DNA from: Perca fluviatilis
Lineage: Eukaryota > Chordata > Actinopteri > Perciformes > Percidae
Direction of reading: 5' to 3'
Assembly: GCF_010015445.1 (NCBI RefSeq)
Contig: NC_053121.1
Span: 25,018,434 to 25,082,433, forward strand
Length of the DNA stretch: 64,000 nt
A program made the position numbers and the translations under genes. Shown here piece after piece: positions 1 to 11,443 of this stretch (position 1 is its first letter; each line of letters begins with the position of its first letter). The notes under the pieces were generated by a model that saw only the letters and a program-made list of their open reading frames with translations, did no database searches and was not told the DNA's origin.

Positions 1-151
1 AGGTCATCGTGGAAGTTCATGTCATGGCAGGGCACATCGTGTCATACTGAGTAGTGCAGTCTCCTATACCGGATCCTGACTACTCTGTGCATATGAACAT
101 CACAGCAGGGCGTTGCGGGATGTAACGTGGCGCTGCAGAGCATGGGTGGAG

Positions 152-220
152 GCGGCGGACGCAGCAGGACGCAGCAGGATGCAGCAGGACGCAGCAGGAC
201 GCGGCAGGGACGCGGCAGAG
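152..220. repeat. 10-bp GC-rich minisatellite
   Basis: About six tandem copies of a 10-base unit close to GCAGCAGGAC. The last copies drift to GCGGCAGGGAC. It lies directly upstream of the Tc1 remnant and makes an artificial Gly/Arg/Ala-rich reading frame through the region. Confidence 0.8.
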
Positions 221-240
221 CTATGCTCTGCGATTCTCTG

Positions 241-511
241 CAATTCAACTGTGGGAGCAATTATTAGGAAATGGAAGACATACAAGACCACTGATAATCT
301 CCCTCGATCTGGGGCTCCACGCAAGATCTCACCCCGTGGGGTCAAAATGATCACAAGAACGGTGAGCAAAAATCCCAGAACCACACGGGGGGACCTAGTT
401 AATGACCTGCAGAGAGCTGGGACCAAAGTAACAAAGGAGGAGATCTGCATGGAGGAATGGGCCAAAATACCAGCAACAGTGTGTGAAAACCTTGTGAAGA
501 CTTACAGAAAA
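241..511 (+). pseudogene. Tc1/mariner transposase remnant with internal deletion
   Basis: The translation starting near [20 protein letters not shown] and continuing through a stretch rich in [12 protein letters not shown] and NPRTTRGDL matches the N-terminal DNA-binding (paired-like, GRPR-type) half of fish Tc1 transposases. After KVTK the frame jumps to [21 protein letters not shown], which is the extreme C-terminal end of the same family. The whole catalytic DDE core is therefore missing, and the deletion left the frame open. The piece ends at about 511, where the 3' UTR of a minus-strand L2 element begins. It cannot encode an active transposase. Confidence 0.85.
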
Positions 512-1705
512 CGTAGAAGAAACATAAGGACTCCGGGGAGTAAACTCCCCAGAGGTAGGTTAGTAACAAGCATTTCTGGGACAGGATACATACAAAAGGA
601 AACAAGTAGAGATGAGAGAGCAGCTCAGTGTGTCATAGGAAGGAAGCAACGTCCCCGGCAGTCCAGAATTATAATAGCATAACTAAGAGAGGCAGGTTAA
701 AGAGAGGTGCCTGGTCGGGCTAGAACTCTCCCCAACCGGATCGGGCTGTACTGGCCTGCCTCCCTCTATTCTCGCTATATTATTGATTATATGATAAATA
801 AAACTGATGACTACGAAGCAGGAGCAGGAGCAGATGGGCCGGGTTAGGTGGACGCTGCAACTCCTCACTCCCTAACTATAAGCTTTATCAAAGAGGAGGG
901 TTTTCAGTTTACTCTTAAATGTGGTGACTGTGTCTGCCCCTCGAACCCAAAGTGGGAGCTGGTTCCACAGAAGCGGAGTCTGATAGCTGAAGGCTCTGGC
1001 CCCCAGTCTACTTTTAGAGACTCTAGGAACCACAAGTAACTCTGCATTCTGGGAGCGTAGTGCTCTACTAGGACAATAAGGTACTAAGAGCTCTTCTAGG
1101 TATGATGGTGCTTGACCATTTAGAGCTTTGTAGGTCAGGAGGAGGATTTTAAATTCGATCCTAGATTTCACAGGAAGCCAGTGCAGAGAAGGCAATACAG
1201 GAGAAATATGATCTCTTCTCTTAGTTCTCGTCAGAACACGTGCTGCAGCATTCTGGATCAGCTGGAGAGTCTTAAGGGACTTATTTGAGCAACCTGATAG
1301 TAAGGAATTGCAGTAGTCTAGTCTAGAAGTAACGAATGCATGGACTAGTTTTTCAGCATCGTTTTGAGACAGGATGTTCCTAATTTTGGCAATGTTACGA
1401 AGATGAAAAAAGGCTGTTCTTGAGGTTTGTTTTAAGTGGGCGTTGAAGGATATATCCTGATCGAAAATAACTCCTAAATTTCTGACAGTAGTGCTGGAGG
1501 CCAGGGCAATACCATCCAGAGTAGCTATATCTTTAGATAATGAAGTTCGGAGGTGCGTTGGTCCCATCACAATAACTTTTGTTTGAGTTTAACATCAGGA
1601 AATTGTGGGTCATCCAGGATTTTATATCTTTAATACACGCTTGAAGTTTAGCTAACTGACCACTTTCGCCTGGCTTAATTGACAGATATAATTGATGACA
1701 ATTTA
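512..1705 (-). mobile_element. 5'-truncated L2-like LINE, RT C-terminal part and 3' UTR
   Basis: On the minus strand a 232-residue open frame (1570 to 872) has the C-terminal half of an L2-clade ORF2. It includes VRNLGVIFDQDISF, LDYCNSLLSG, LQLIQNAAARVLT, HWLPVKSRIEFKILLLTYKAL and a final WNQLPLWVR..FKSKLKTLLFD. Upstream of that frame, positions 1705-1575 encode QLYLSIK...SWMTHNFLMLNSNK in a shifted frame, so there is at least one frameshift. Nothing recognisable lies further 5'; the catalytic YADD and the endonuclease are absent. The non-coding part from 870 down to 512 is the element's 3' UTR. It is dead on arrival, as most LINE copies are. Confidence 0.85.
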
Positions 1706-2230
1706 TGAACCCAGGGCCTCCACTGACACTTCCTCTTTACGGCTGCAGGGTCAGTCAGACAGTTACACAAAGTAATTCACACTAAGATGTCTCTAAGCAT
1801 GTTTATAATAATATCAGTAACACAACATTTAGCATGATTATATTTTTAAGCAATCATATAGTTATGGAAGTAAATCAAAAATCAAAAACCAAAATCAAAA
1901 GCAGGAGTATAGTTTTAGCTGTTTTTGGGTTAATACATTTCAAAAAGCAGGAGTGTAGTTGTAGCTGTTTTTGTGTTTTCAACTGAACCTCGTTCAACAC
2001 CACAGACTTTGGAAAGACTGTAGAGCAGCTTTGTTCATCCATGACACATTTATAAAAAAAACATGTAGTCCGTTTGTAGCATTGGAAATAATTTATACAA
2101 GCCTTTAATGTGCAGCAGCCGTGTGGATTGACAGACTGAGCTTCATACATGAGAAAGAGAAGTTCATCTTACTGCATTTTAGATTTTGACACAACTATGA
2201 AAATAATCTGCTTCTGGCCACCAATTCTTG
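1706..2230. other. Intergenic, no gene seen
   Basis: AT-rich sequence with two short similar stretches (about 1900-1935 and 1945-1975, both around CAGGAGT.TAGTT.TAGCTGTTTTTG). No supported gene. Confidence 0.5.
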
Positions 2231-2450
2231 CCATATTTCATTTTCACCAATTCATTCATTTATTTATCTATAAGGACAATGCACATTAATCAACATTTCT
2301 GTAAATGTGTAAGCTGGCTAATTTTCAATGTTTTGAAACCAGTGAGGTGATAGTGATTACAATTTACAGACAGAAGACAACAATGGCAATAAAGATCATA
2401 CCACATTGTTATAAAGTACTAGTGAATATTCCATACATACCCAGGCCATG
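2231..2450 (-). repeat. Possible LINE 3' end
   Basis: Read on the minus strand, the segment ends in CATTGTCCTTATAGATAAATAAATGAATGAA. That matches the usual end of fish non-LTR elements: a conserved stem followed by a short A/T-rich tail. No coding sequence remains. Family not assigned. Confidence 0.4.
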
Positions 2451-2764
2451 CAAAGCTGATGATCTGACAACAGGCAAGTGCTAAGGACAAACCAGAGAAG
2501 GGTCAATGTATTATGAGCAGTACTGAACATAATAAATACAGGTTTATACCCATTCATCTGCCACTGTATATAATAGTGAGTGGACTGTCCAAACAGTTGT
2601 GATGAAAGGGGCAGGTGATGGACATATGATTATACCCTAGTGCAAATCTTATCCACACATTTATAGTAAGCCTGTGATATGAGAGTGCATATCAGATCAG
2701 CAAACTGTAGCCAAGTCCCAGCCCAGACAGGGTAGAGTTGTGTGAATTATTTGTCTTGCTATTA

Positions 2765-2845
2765 TCTTGTGTATACTTAACTTGTTCACAGGTTGCAAAA
2801 GAGACTGCGATCTCGATAAGTAGTCATGAATAAATAAAGCCTAAC
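2765..2845 (+). repeat. LINE-like 3' tail
   Basis: GTTGCAAAAGAGACTGCGATCTCGAT followed by AATAAATAAAG resembles the end of common fish LINEs (AAAGAGATT..AATCTC..GGTTAAATAAAG). No coding part is attached. Confidence 0.45.
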
Positions 2846-3159
2846 TAACAAGCTTATTAAAAGCAATAAACGCTTAAATTACAATAGTCTTACATTGTCA
2901 GACCTATTTCTTGAGGAGATGTCTGTGCTGCAGACATGAGACAGAGGAGGTGGATGACAGATTTCAGGTTCACCATATTACCCCCTCTACATCTCCTCCT
3001 ATAGTACTTTTTCCCAAAAAGAAAAGACAAGGAGGCTCCACTGCCATGTTTTCAAGGGGGAAATTAACAGAGGGCATGTGTCTGCAGTGGATTTTGTCCT
3101 CTCAGATAGGACAGTGGTGTTTGTAGCCATGCTAAGAGCAAGAAACAAGAAACACAAGA

Positions 3160-3290
3160 AACAAATATTGGATGGATTTCCATAAAATTTGGTACAGATA
3201 TTCTTCTATAAGGACACATATTCTGTTTGATTGTTGGGAGACTCCCCAAGAGCCTGCAAAGTGATGCTGAGATCCCCATTTTGCTGAGCA
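3160..3290 (-). repeat. Dispersed repeat family 'R1', degenerate reverse copy
   Basis: GGATGGATTTCCATAAAATT and the following GGTACAGATATTC are the reverse complement of the GTCTGTACAAAATTTCATGGCAATCC-type core found in plus orientation near 12.4 kb. R1 is my own label; I cannot place the family. Confidence 0.5.
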
Positions 3291-3850
3291 AAATGGAAGC
3301 AACTGGAAATAATAAATGAATGAAAACAGTCAAAGAGAAACTCAGAGCAGCAAATCTGTGAGTTTGAAATAACTGTTGTTGCGCTGATGAAATTAGTGCA
3401 TTATAAATGTACATTATACTGAATTTATTAAGAAAGCAGGTAAAAAATTTTAGTTTGCGGCAACATCAAATTATGACAGGAGCAGATTAGAAAACAAAGA
3501 GACCTCTTACTAAAATATGGTAAGATATATTTATAAAACAAATATAGTAACAAAAGCTTGACACTTATATAAGCCAAATAAAAGCCTTGGCAGTCGGGGT
3601 AAATAAAGGTCTCAGCCATTATTTGAGAATTAATGGTATTCACTTGCACTTTAACTTGGCTTGTCTCCCATCCTTATCGCACGCTTACTCCATGCATGGC
3701 ACAAAAATAAGCCTCAGTTACTGAATTACTCACTAGTCGTAGTTTCTATGCCTTATAATGATCTACCAATAATTAATAAGAATAAGAAAATAAAAGAAAC
3801 ACCTCACTGACTGAGGTCCTACTTGCTTTTTTGTTTGTTGTGCAACACTC

Positions 3851-5064
3851 AATTTTAGATTAGATTAGATTAGATTCAACTTTATTGTCATTGTGCAGAG
3901 TACAAGTACAAAGACAGCGAAATGCAATTTGCATCCAACCAGAAGTGCAAAAAAAAAAAGCAGAAAAGTGCAATGCAATGTACAAGTATAAACAGGTGGT
4001 GCATAGGCAGGACAAGAAATATATTGCAGTGTTATAAGAGCAGAATAAATGTGGCTATGTCATATGAACATTGTATGAACAACGTGTACAGATATGTGCA
4101 ATGTAGTAGCAGTGACATTATAATAGTAGTAAGAATAATATAGATATAGATATATGCAGTGTATTAACAGAATATATAATAAGAAAAACAGAATAAATAT
4201 GGATATACTGAATGAACCATATAGACAGATATGTACAGTAAGTACAGCTATGTGCAGTTTGGTAACATTATAAGAGTAGTAAGAATAAGTGTATGTGCAG
4301 GATGAATAGTATGAAGAGCAGTAGAATATGGCTATATATAGGTGTAATTACAGTATGTACATCTGTGAATAATTAAATGGAACAGTATGGGTGGGGTAGG
4401 GTAGTGCAAATTAGGCTTAGTAGTGCGGAGAGGCCTGAGACGCCTCCCGGACGGGAGTGGGGTGAACAGGCTGCGGTTGGGGGGAGAACAGTCTTTGATG
4501 ATGCTGCGCGCCTTACACAAGCATCGCTTGCCCTGGATGGTCTCGATGGAGGGGAGTGAGGAACTGGTGATGCGTTGGGCAGTTTTCACCACCCTCTGCA
4601 GTGCTTTCCGGTCATGGGCAGAGCAGTTGCCATACCAAACTGTGACACAGTTGGTGAGGATGCTCTCGATGGTGCAGCGGTAGAAGTTCACCAGGATCTG
4701 AGGAGACAGGTGGACCTTCTTGAGTCTCCTCAGAAAGAAGAGACACTGCTGAGCCTTCTTGATCAGGGTAGAGGTGTTGAGGGTCCAAGAGAGGTCCTCA
4801 GAGATGTGGACACCCAGAAACTTGAAGCTGGTGACATGCTCCACCTCAGTCCCATTGATGAGGATGGGGGTGTGTGTGTGTGCCAGCTTTAGACTTCCTG
4901 AAGTCCACAATGAGCTCTTTGGTCTTCTTGGTGTTGAGAGCCAGGTTGTTGTCAGTGCATCACGATGATAGGTGCATTACCTCCTCCCTGTAGGCCGTCT
5001 CATCATTGTTGCTGATGAGACCAATCACCGTAGTGTTGTCTGCAAACTTTACAATGGTGTTAGA
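3851..5064 (-). mobile_element. Rex1-like non-LTR retrotransposon, 5'-truncated
   Basis: The minus-strand translation starts at the reverse-transcriptase active-site region, TIVKFADNTTVIGLISNNDE. The family motif is FADD; here the second catalytic aspartate is Asn. After an in-frame stop and a frameshift, the remainder (4910 to 4332) reads VEHVTSFKFLGVHISEDLSW, KKAQQCLFFLRRLKK, ILTNCVTVWYG and LQRVVKTAQRI, typical of the C-terminal domain of Rex1/Babar-type fish LINEs. The element ends at 3851-3875 in a (TCTAAT)n-type tail, seen on the plus strand as TTAGATTAGATTAGATTAGA, just beyond its conserved 3' UTR (AACTTTATTGTCATTGTGCA on plus). It abuts a plus-strand L2 at about 5064, with the two truncated 5' ends head to head. 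The clade assignment is by memory of sequence pattern. Confidence 0.8.
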
Positions 5065-7911
5065 GGTTATGCCTATATCCAGAAACCTCGCAGCCTTGGC
5101 TGTAGTGGTGGACTTGCTGTTATCCATCGTGCTGACATCCTGGTCAAAGAGATCCCAGTGAATACTACCTCCTTTGAGTGTATTCACTTCACGTTGACTG
5201 TGTCCACACAGCGACAGGTTGTCCTAATCTACCGCCCCCCCAAAGCATCTGCCTGCTTCCTGTCGGAGCTCACCGACCTGCTTGCCACTGTCTGCCCAAA
5301 ATCCCCGTCTACTATCCTGCTGGGTGGTCATGTGGATTCCAATAATTGTTCTCTTGTTACTGATTTTCTATCACTGCTGGACTGCTTCAATTTTACACAA
5401 CACATACAGTAGGCCAAAAGTTTGGACACACCTTCTCATTCAATGCGTTTCCTTTTTATTTTCATGACTATTTACATTGTAGATTCTCACTGAAGGCATC
5501 AAAACTATGAATGAACACATATGGAATTATGTACTTAACAAAAAAGTGTGAAATAACTGAAAACATGTCTTATATTTTAGATTCTTCAAAGTAGCCACCC
5601 TTTGCTTTTTTATTAATCTCTTTCAGCAGAGGTTTAATTAAAAAGGGAAAGAATTCCACTAATTAACACTGACAAAGCACACCTGTGAAGTGAAAACCAT
5701 TTCAGGTGACTACCTCATGAAGCTCATTGAGAGAACACCAAGGGTTTGCAGAGTTATCAAAAAAGCAAAGGGTGGCTACTTTGAAGAATCTAAAATATAA
5801 GACATGTTTTCAGTGAGAATCTACAATGTAAATAGTCATGAAAATAAAGAAACACTTTGAATGAGAAGGTGTGTCCAAACTTTTGGCCTGTACTGTACAT
5901 GGCCCCACAAGTGACAAAGGGCATACCCTGGACCTGGTATGCTGTGCTGGCAACCCCATCCCACCTGCAGTGCACTGACCACTATGCCATCCTATTATTG
6001 GTCCCTGTGCCTCTCCCAAAGCAGTGCACCAAATGGCCCATCACGTTCAGGAACATCAAACGGGTGTGTACTTCCACGCTATCTGACTCCCTAGTAACCC
6101 ACCTCACCACCCACCACCCCTCCCAAACAGTTGATAGCACAGTGGAACACTACAACCGTGCCCTCTCTCAGCCTGGACCTTGTACCTCCTCTCACCACAC
6201 GTTACGTGCCTTTCTCTCGTCCTGCCCCCTGGTTCAGCCCTGAGCTCTGCAGGATGAAGAACACAGGACGTAGGCTCAAGAGACAATACAGAAGATCAGG
6301 TCTCACTGTCCATTGTGAAGCATTTAAAGAACACGTCACAAACTACAAAGAAGCCCTTTCTCAGGCAAAAACAAGGTATTACTCCACACTCATCGGTAAT
6401 AAACAAAAACACCCCAAGTCCACTTCACCCTCCTGATGCCGCTAAACTGTCAAATGCAGCTGACCTCTGCTCCAGGTTCCTGGATTTCTTCCAACAGAAA
6501 GTGGACACTATCCACCGGCAGCTCCAGTCTCCTGGGCTCTCCCCCTGCCCCACACTGCCCCAACAGGATTCTCACCACTCAGCTGCCAGCTCAGTCAGCT
6601 TCAACATCACATGTCCCACCATGAGCTCTTCAAACCCACCATAGCACTGAGACCACCCTCATCAAAATCACTAATGACCTCCTGCTTGCTGCCGACAATG
6701 GCCTCATCACCATCCTCATCCTCCTTGACCTTTCTGCAGCTTTTGATACAGTTTCCCATACCATCCTCCACCGCCTTTCTGAGCTCATCAGCCTCCGTGG
6801 CACAGCACTGTCCTGGTTCCAGTCCTACCTCACTGACCGGTAACAATTCATCACCCTAAATGGCTCCAACTCTGATCCAGCACCCGCCAACCATGGTGTG
6901 CCCCAAGTTTCTGTGCTTGGTCCTCCGCTGTTCACCATCTACATGCTACCCCTAGGTCATATTATCCGTAAACATGGACTCAACTTCCACTGCTACGCTG
7001 ATGACACTCAACTTTATATCAGCACAAACCCCACTTCCCAGCTCCCACCCACAGAACTTGTCAACTGCCTGCAGGAACTCAAATCATGGATGACCACAAA
7101 CCTACTCAAATTCAACAGTAATAAGACAGAACTCATGGTGGTGGCCCCTGCACCACTGCTCAGGAAAATTGGAGACCTGGCCCTGGTTGTGGATGGCTGC
7201 TCCTGAGGTGCGCAACCTGGGCATCATCCTGGACTCCACTCTCTCCTTCCGGTCCCACATCAAAAACATCACTAAGTCCACCTTCTACCACCTCAGAAAC
7301 ATTTCAAAACTCTGGCCTTCACTCACACATTCAGTAACTGAGACACTCATCCATGCCTTCATCACCTCCCGTCTGGACTACTGCAATGGTGTCCTGTCTG
7401 GACTGCCCACCAAGGCCTTTAGCGGACTCCAGTATGTCCAGAACTCTGGTGCCAGAGTTCTAACCCACACCAAGCCCTGGCAGCATATCACTCCCATCCT
7501 CCAACAGCTCCACTGGTTGCCAGTCAAGTCACGCATTACCTACAAGATCCTGCTGCTCACCTACAAATCTCTCCATGGACTCTCACCACAATACCTGACA
7601 GATCTCCTCCACCCCTACACTCAGTCACGTTCCCTGCGGTCCTCTGACAAGGACCTGCTGGATACCCCCACCAGGTTGCGAACTTTTTGGGGACAGGGCT
7701 TTATCTGCCAATGCCTCCACACTCTGGAACAGTCTACCACTCCACGTCCACTCTGCCCCTTCCCTGCCCATGTTCAAAAAGCACCTCAAACTATTTATTT
7801 TCACTAAGTCCTTTGACCACTAACCTCCCTCCTCCCCCTATTTGTTAAGCGACCTTGGGTACCTTGAAAGGCGCTATATGAATCCAAGTTATTATTATTA
7901 TTATTATTAAA
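5065..7911 (+). mobile_element. L2-like LINE with endonuclease and RT remains, split by a MITE
   Basis: From about 5065 the plus strand encodes part of an apurinic-type endonuclease (GGLAVIHRADIL, VVLIYRPPKAS). The usual GDFN catalytic motif has become GGHVD. A 493-bp MITE (5405-5897) interrupts it; the frame resumes as GPTSDKGHTLDLVCCAG. The RT palm is recognisable: LLDLSAAFDTVSH (motif A, near 6721-6760), [13 protein letters not shown] (motif B, with Gly to Val) and [11 protein letters not shown] (motif C, intact YADD at 6994-7005). Motifs A and C share a frame broken by a TAA at 6841. A frameshift near 7200 leads to the C-terminal domain (VRNLGIILDSTLSF, LDYCNGVLSG, HWLPVKSRITYKILLLTYKSL), and another near 7690 ends it. 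The 3' end is GGCGCTATATGAATCC followed by an (ATT)n tail at 7889-7910. Confidence 0.88.
5405..5897. mobile_element. Tc1/mariner-type MITE with long terminal inverted repeats
   Basis: The ends CAGTAGGCCAAAAGTTTGG and (reverse complement of the right end) CAGTACAGGCCAAAAGTTTGG are inverted copies. The inverted repeat continues for more than 80 bases through GACACACCTTCTCATTCAA, TTCATGACTATTTACATTGTAG and ATTCTCACTGA. A TA dinucleotide flanks each side, as expected of Tc1/mariner target duplication. The left end lacks two bases relative to the right. There is no transposase. It sits inside the endonuclease region of the surrounding L2 copy and so is younger than it. Confidence 0.88.
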
Positions 7912-8879
7912 CATCTTTATGGGGGAAAAAAACATTCACATATACAACATTTAAGACATACTCAATATAATGATCCAAAGAAACAAAAACATAAAAAATT
8001 GTGTTGATTAAAAAAAACATAATTATACTCCAATACAAAGTTATAATAAGAGACAAAAAACATGGTGTATGCTTGAGAGGAGTGATGAGGTCAGAGTACA
8101 AATGCCAAATATCTTTGTTTTCAGTTTCAGTCCATGTGAGTTGGCTGAGTGAAGGTTAATTTAATAAAATTAGAGCTTTTTTCAGTATTTCTGAGATATT
8201 TCAGTTCTCACTCTATCACAACTACAGTGAAATTATGTACTAAAAATCCCACTGAAGATCTGATCAGGTTCCACAAGTATTATGTCTTACTCTAATAAAA
8301 TTGTGTGTCTACAATGCATATATTGAATGTGATCGTTAAAATAGAAAGTGTGAGGACACTTGATTTATATTGACAAAAAAATGTGTGAACACAGTTTAGT
8401 TTAGAAACACCAAGTGACCAGTTGGGGCTGTAAGAGCTCCATTGTTATTCCTTGTCTCAACAGAGAAATTAATTTTGTTAGTAAATGTGAAGTTAATCTG
8501 TGTGACAACTGGACAAGTCAGTTACGTTTAGCAAAATACACTTCTGAAGAAAGACATGCATTTAATTGTAAAAAATCCTTAAAAAATCTTAAAGATGGAT
8601 ATCATATTTCGACAGCAATATAAGTCACAAAGTATTATCACTGCTAAACTAAACGCAGAGCCTTTATATTATTTCTCAGACTGCATAAAAGTATAACAAG
8701 AAAACAACTATCTAGTCAACAACTAGTCTATATTTTGTACTCACAGGAAATGATAAAGGACTTGCACTGACAGATGTCAACTATGCTGCATCTTTGGAGG
8801 GCTGCTGTCGATTAAACTTCTATCACTTTAATATTGCAGTTGGTAAAAGTGGGGGGATTACTTTATATACTGCTGGGTA
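7912..8879. other. Intergenic, no gene seen
   Basis: AT-rich sequence after the L2 tail, with several A-runs. Only short chance frames. No repeat recognised. Confidence 0.5.
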
Positions 8880-8925
8880 GCTTGTGAATTCCTCCCTGGG
8901 GTCAATAAAGTCTTATCTTCACCTA
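8880..8925 (+). repeat. LINE/SINE-like 3' tail
   Basis: GAATTCCTCCCTGGGGTCAATAAAGTCTTATCTTC resembles the common fish retroposon ending ...CCCC.GGGATCAATAAAGTATCTATC. The body of the element is not recognisable. Confidence 0.4.
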
Positions 8926-8974
8926 TAATAATACATAAACATTTATTTGTTGATTTTATTTTTTATTGCAAAGT

Positions 8975-9149
8975 AACTTAAGTTATCAGAAAAATGTAGT
9001 GGAGTAAAAGTACAATATTTCCCTCTGACATGTAGTGGAGTAGAAGTAGAAAGTAGCAGAAAATGGAAATACTCAAGTACTCATGTACAAGTACCTCAAA
9101 ATTGTACTTAAGTAAGTGAGTAAATCTAATTATTTACGTTCTACCACTG
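8975..9149. mobile_element. hAT-type (Tol2-like) terminal fragment
   Basis: The right boundary reads CTACCACTG, the inverse of the hAT-type terminus CAGTGGTAG. The interior is rich in AGTACTTGAGTA / GTACTTAAGTA motifs like those in Tol2-type subterminal regions, then GTAGTGGAGTAAAAGTACAA. No matching left terminus was found, so this is one end only. Confidence 0.6.
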
Positions 9150-9388
9150 GTAACAACTCAGGATTGTGTGTAATTTATTGTAGTCTTCATTTTTTTGTCA
9201 CTTTCAAATCATCAATGATGGCCACAAGGGGTCGCTAGTGTCTAACATATTTCAACTCCAGTCCTCTTTTCAGTCTTAGTGAACACCCTGTTCTTCAAAA
9301 ACCTTTCTCCATATAAATGCTCTTTCAAAAAATTTTTGTTTTTTTTGTTGTCATAAAAGGAAAAAAAAAATTTTTCAGTGTGTTTCAG

Positions 9389-9433
9389 TGTGTGTGTGTG
9401 TGTGTGTATGTGTGTGTGTGTGTGTGTGTATGT
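9389..9433. repeat. (TG)n microsatellite
   Basis: About 22 TG units interrupted twice by TA. Confidence 0.95.
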
Positions 9434-11059
9434 CAGGGGGATTCAGTGTCAGCCATCGGCCACGCTGTAGCCTGGTGATGAGACTCAAAGTTATGGAGCA
9501 ATATTAATAAATGGTAGCCCTGGCAACAGTGTTCAGTGTGTGAGTCAGAGGAGCTCAGGCAGAGGGGAAGGCAGGGCACCATGGCCGAACATGGATGCTC
9601 TCTGAAAACCACCTCCAGTGTCACATCTGTGCTGAACACGAGTTGCTTGGATGGGCTGAATTATAATCAAATCAACATGAAATATCTCTTACAGCAGAGG
9701 TTTCATATTTGGGGGTTTTGGCACTGAAGGCTCCAGAGATTTGTTTGCTTTGTGTCATTTAAGTCAACACATATGAAAAACACAGTGCTGCAAAACCAAA
9801 GCAATTACATTTAATGACTTGTGCAGCAGTGTTTGAATGGTTTCACCAACATGAAGGATTACAGTACAGTAAACAGTCAAGGGAATACATCATGGGTGTT
9901 CCCCCCACTGCTCTGGGATTGTTGGAATGTACTGTGGTTGTGATGCACATTCTCCTGTATCTCTGAAGAGTGGATATTTTTAAAGTTGTGCATTTTTAGG
10001 GTTATTAACTGCGTATGAATCAGTTAAACTGCTGCAGACAGTGGACGCCAGCCTCCAGAGCCCTACCAGTCCTTCTAATGTGATCTACAGAGGGACAAAA
10101 GGTTGTATAGAGTGAAAGATAATGAGGAAACCTTAAGACAAATTGAGAAAGAGAAAGGCCATAAATATGCAGAAGAAAAGAAGAGTTAATTAGAAGCAGT
10201 CCTGTCCTGTTGTGCAGTCGTGTCGAGGGTTTTGTGACCTCAGTCACGTATACACAGTGCAGTCCTGTATGCAGCCTTCAGTCTCTGTATAAAGTAAACA
10301 ACAACTGGCCATGTTGGGGTCACTCACTTCCAATCCTTGAGCTGCCTTTGTTTGCTGTGCCACTGCAGAGGCAGGGGAAGCTGATTACAAATCTTGCCAC
10401 TTCCCCAGATTACAGCTTTATATCACTTGAATATTTCTGCACTGCTCAATGCAGATTTTCTAACAATATATTTTCTCAAAAAGCCTGTGTGTTGTTTTTT
10501 CTGGCAAACAAGTACAACTACATACTTTTTAAAGGTATAGGCTTTTTGTTTATTCCACAATGATCTCTCAAGAAGGTGTAGTAAAATCACACATAGCTAC
10601 AAGAAAGAAGAAATATCTGTCTGTTAAGCTGCTACATGCTCCACTATGTTTACCAGCAAGTTGCTAACTGTGTCTATTTGCTGCAAGGTGCTGGCAAGAG
10701 GCATCCAGTGGGTTTGAGAAGTTTTTCTCTGAAAACAGCTGCCTGCTGAGGCCAAAAAACGAAACTCATGAGAGTGGTGAGAGTAAACCAAAACATTAAA
10801 GTTGCAGGCCAGAATAAAAAACAACAAAACATTAGCTGAAAGATGCTATCAAGCTCAGTAGAGTTGAGTCGGATGATAATTGTGTGACCCCTTTGACATA
10901 CAAGTAGTCATGTGATGCATTGTTAATAAAAATTTTTTTTTTAAATGTGAACTAACTTGTTTCTCTCATCATCAAGGCCAGGACAAACTAATATACAATA
11001 TTCGCTTTCAACTCATGTCAATTTACACTACAAGTTCTTGTAGAAATTGGCAGATTATA
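9434..11059. other. Intergenic, no gene seen
   Basis: Mixed-composition sequence with short frames only, none resembling a known protein family. A short A/T run is at 10930-10945. Confidence 0.5.
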
Positions 11060-11443
11060 ACTAGCACACCTAAAAAAAGACATTTTAGGGCCAAAATACA
11101 TTTCTGATCTGCTGCTACACTATGAACCACCCAGACCTCTCAGGTCGTCTGGGACACGTCTGCTTTCTGTCCCCAGAGTCAGAACTAAACAGGGAGAAGC
11201 AGCGTTGAGTTTTTATGCTCCACATATCTGGAACAAACTCCCAGAAAACTGCAGGTCCGCTGCAACTCTCAACTCTTTTAACTCAAGACTGAAGACCTTT
11301 CTTTTTGATGCTGCCTTTCTTTAAATAATTGTTTCTTATACTGTACTATACTATCTTTTTTAACTGATCTTTAATGTTTTATGTAAAGCACTTTGAATTG
11401 CCCTGTTGCTGAAATGTGCTATACAAATAAAGCTGCCTTGGCT
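11060..11443 (+). mobile_element. L2-like LINE 3' end
   Basis: Positions 11097-11324 encode the last 75 residues of a LINE ORF2 without a stop: YISDLLLHYEP, PLRSSGTRLLSVPRV, ALSFYAPHIWNKLPE, FNSRLKTFLFDAAFL. The 3' UTR follows, ending in GTGCTATACAAATAAAGCTG at about 11440. Everything 5' is missing. Confidence 0.8.

Noticed and set aside
9536..9727. 63-codon plus-strand frame possibly a small protein
   Set aside because: No signal peptide, domain or exon boundary support.
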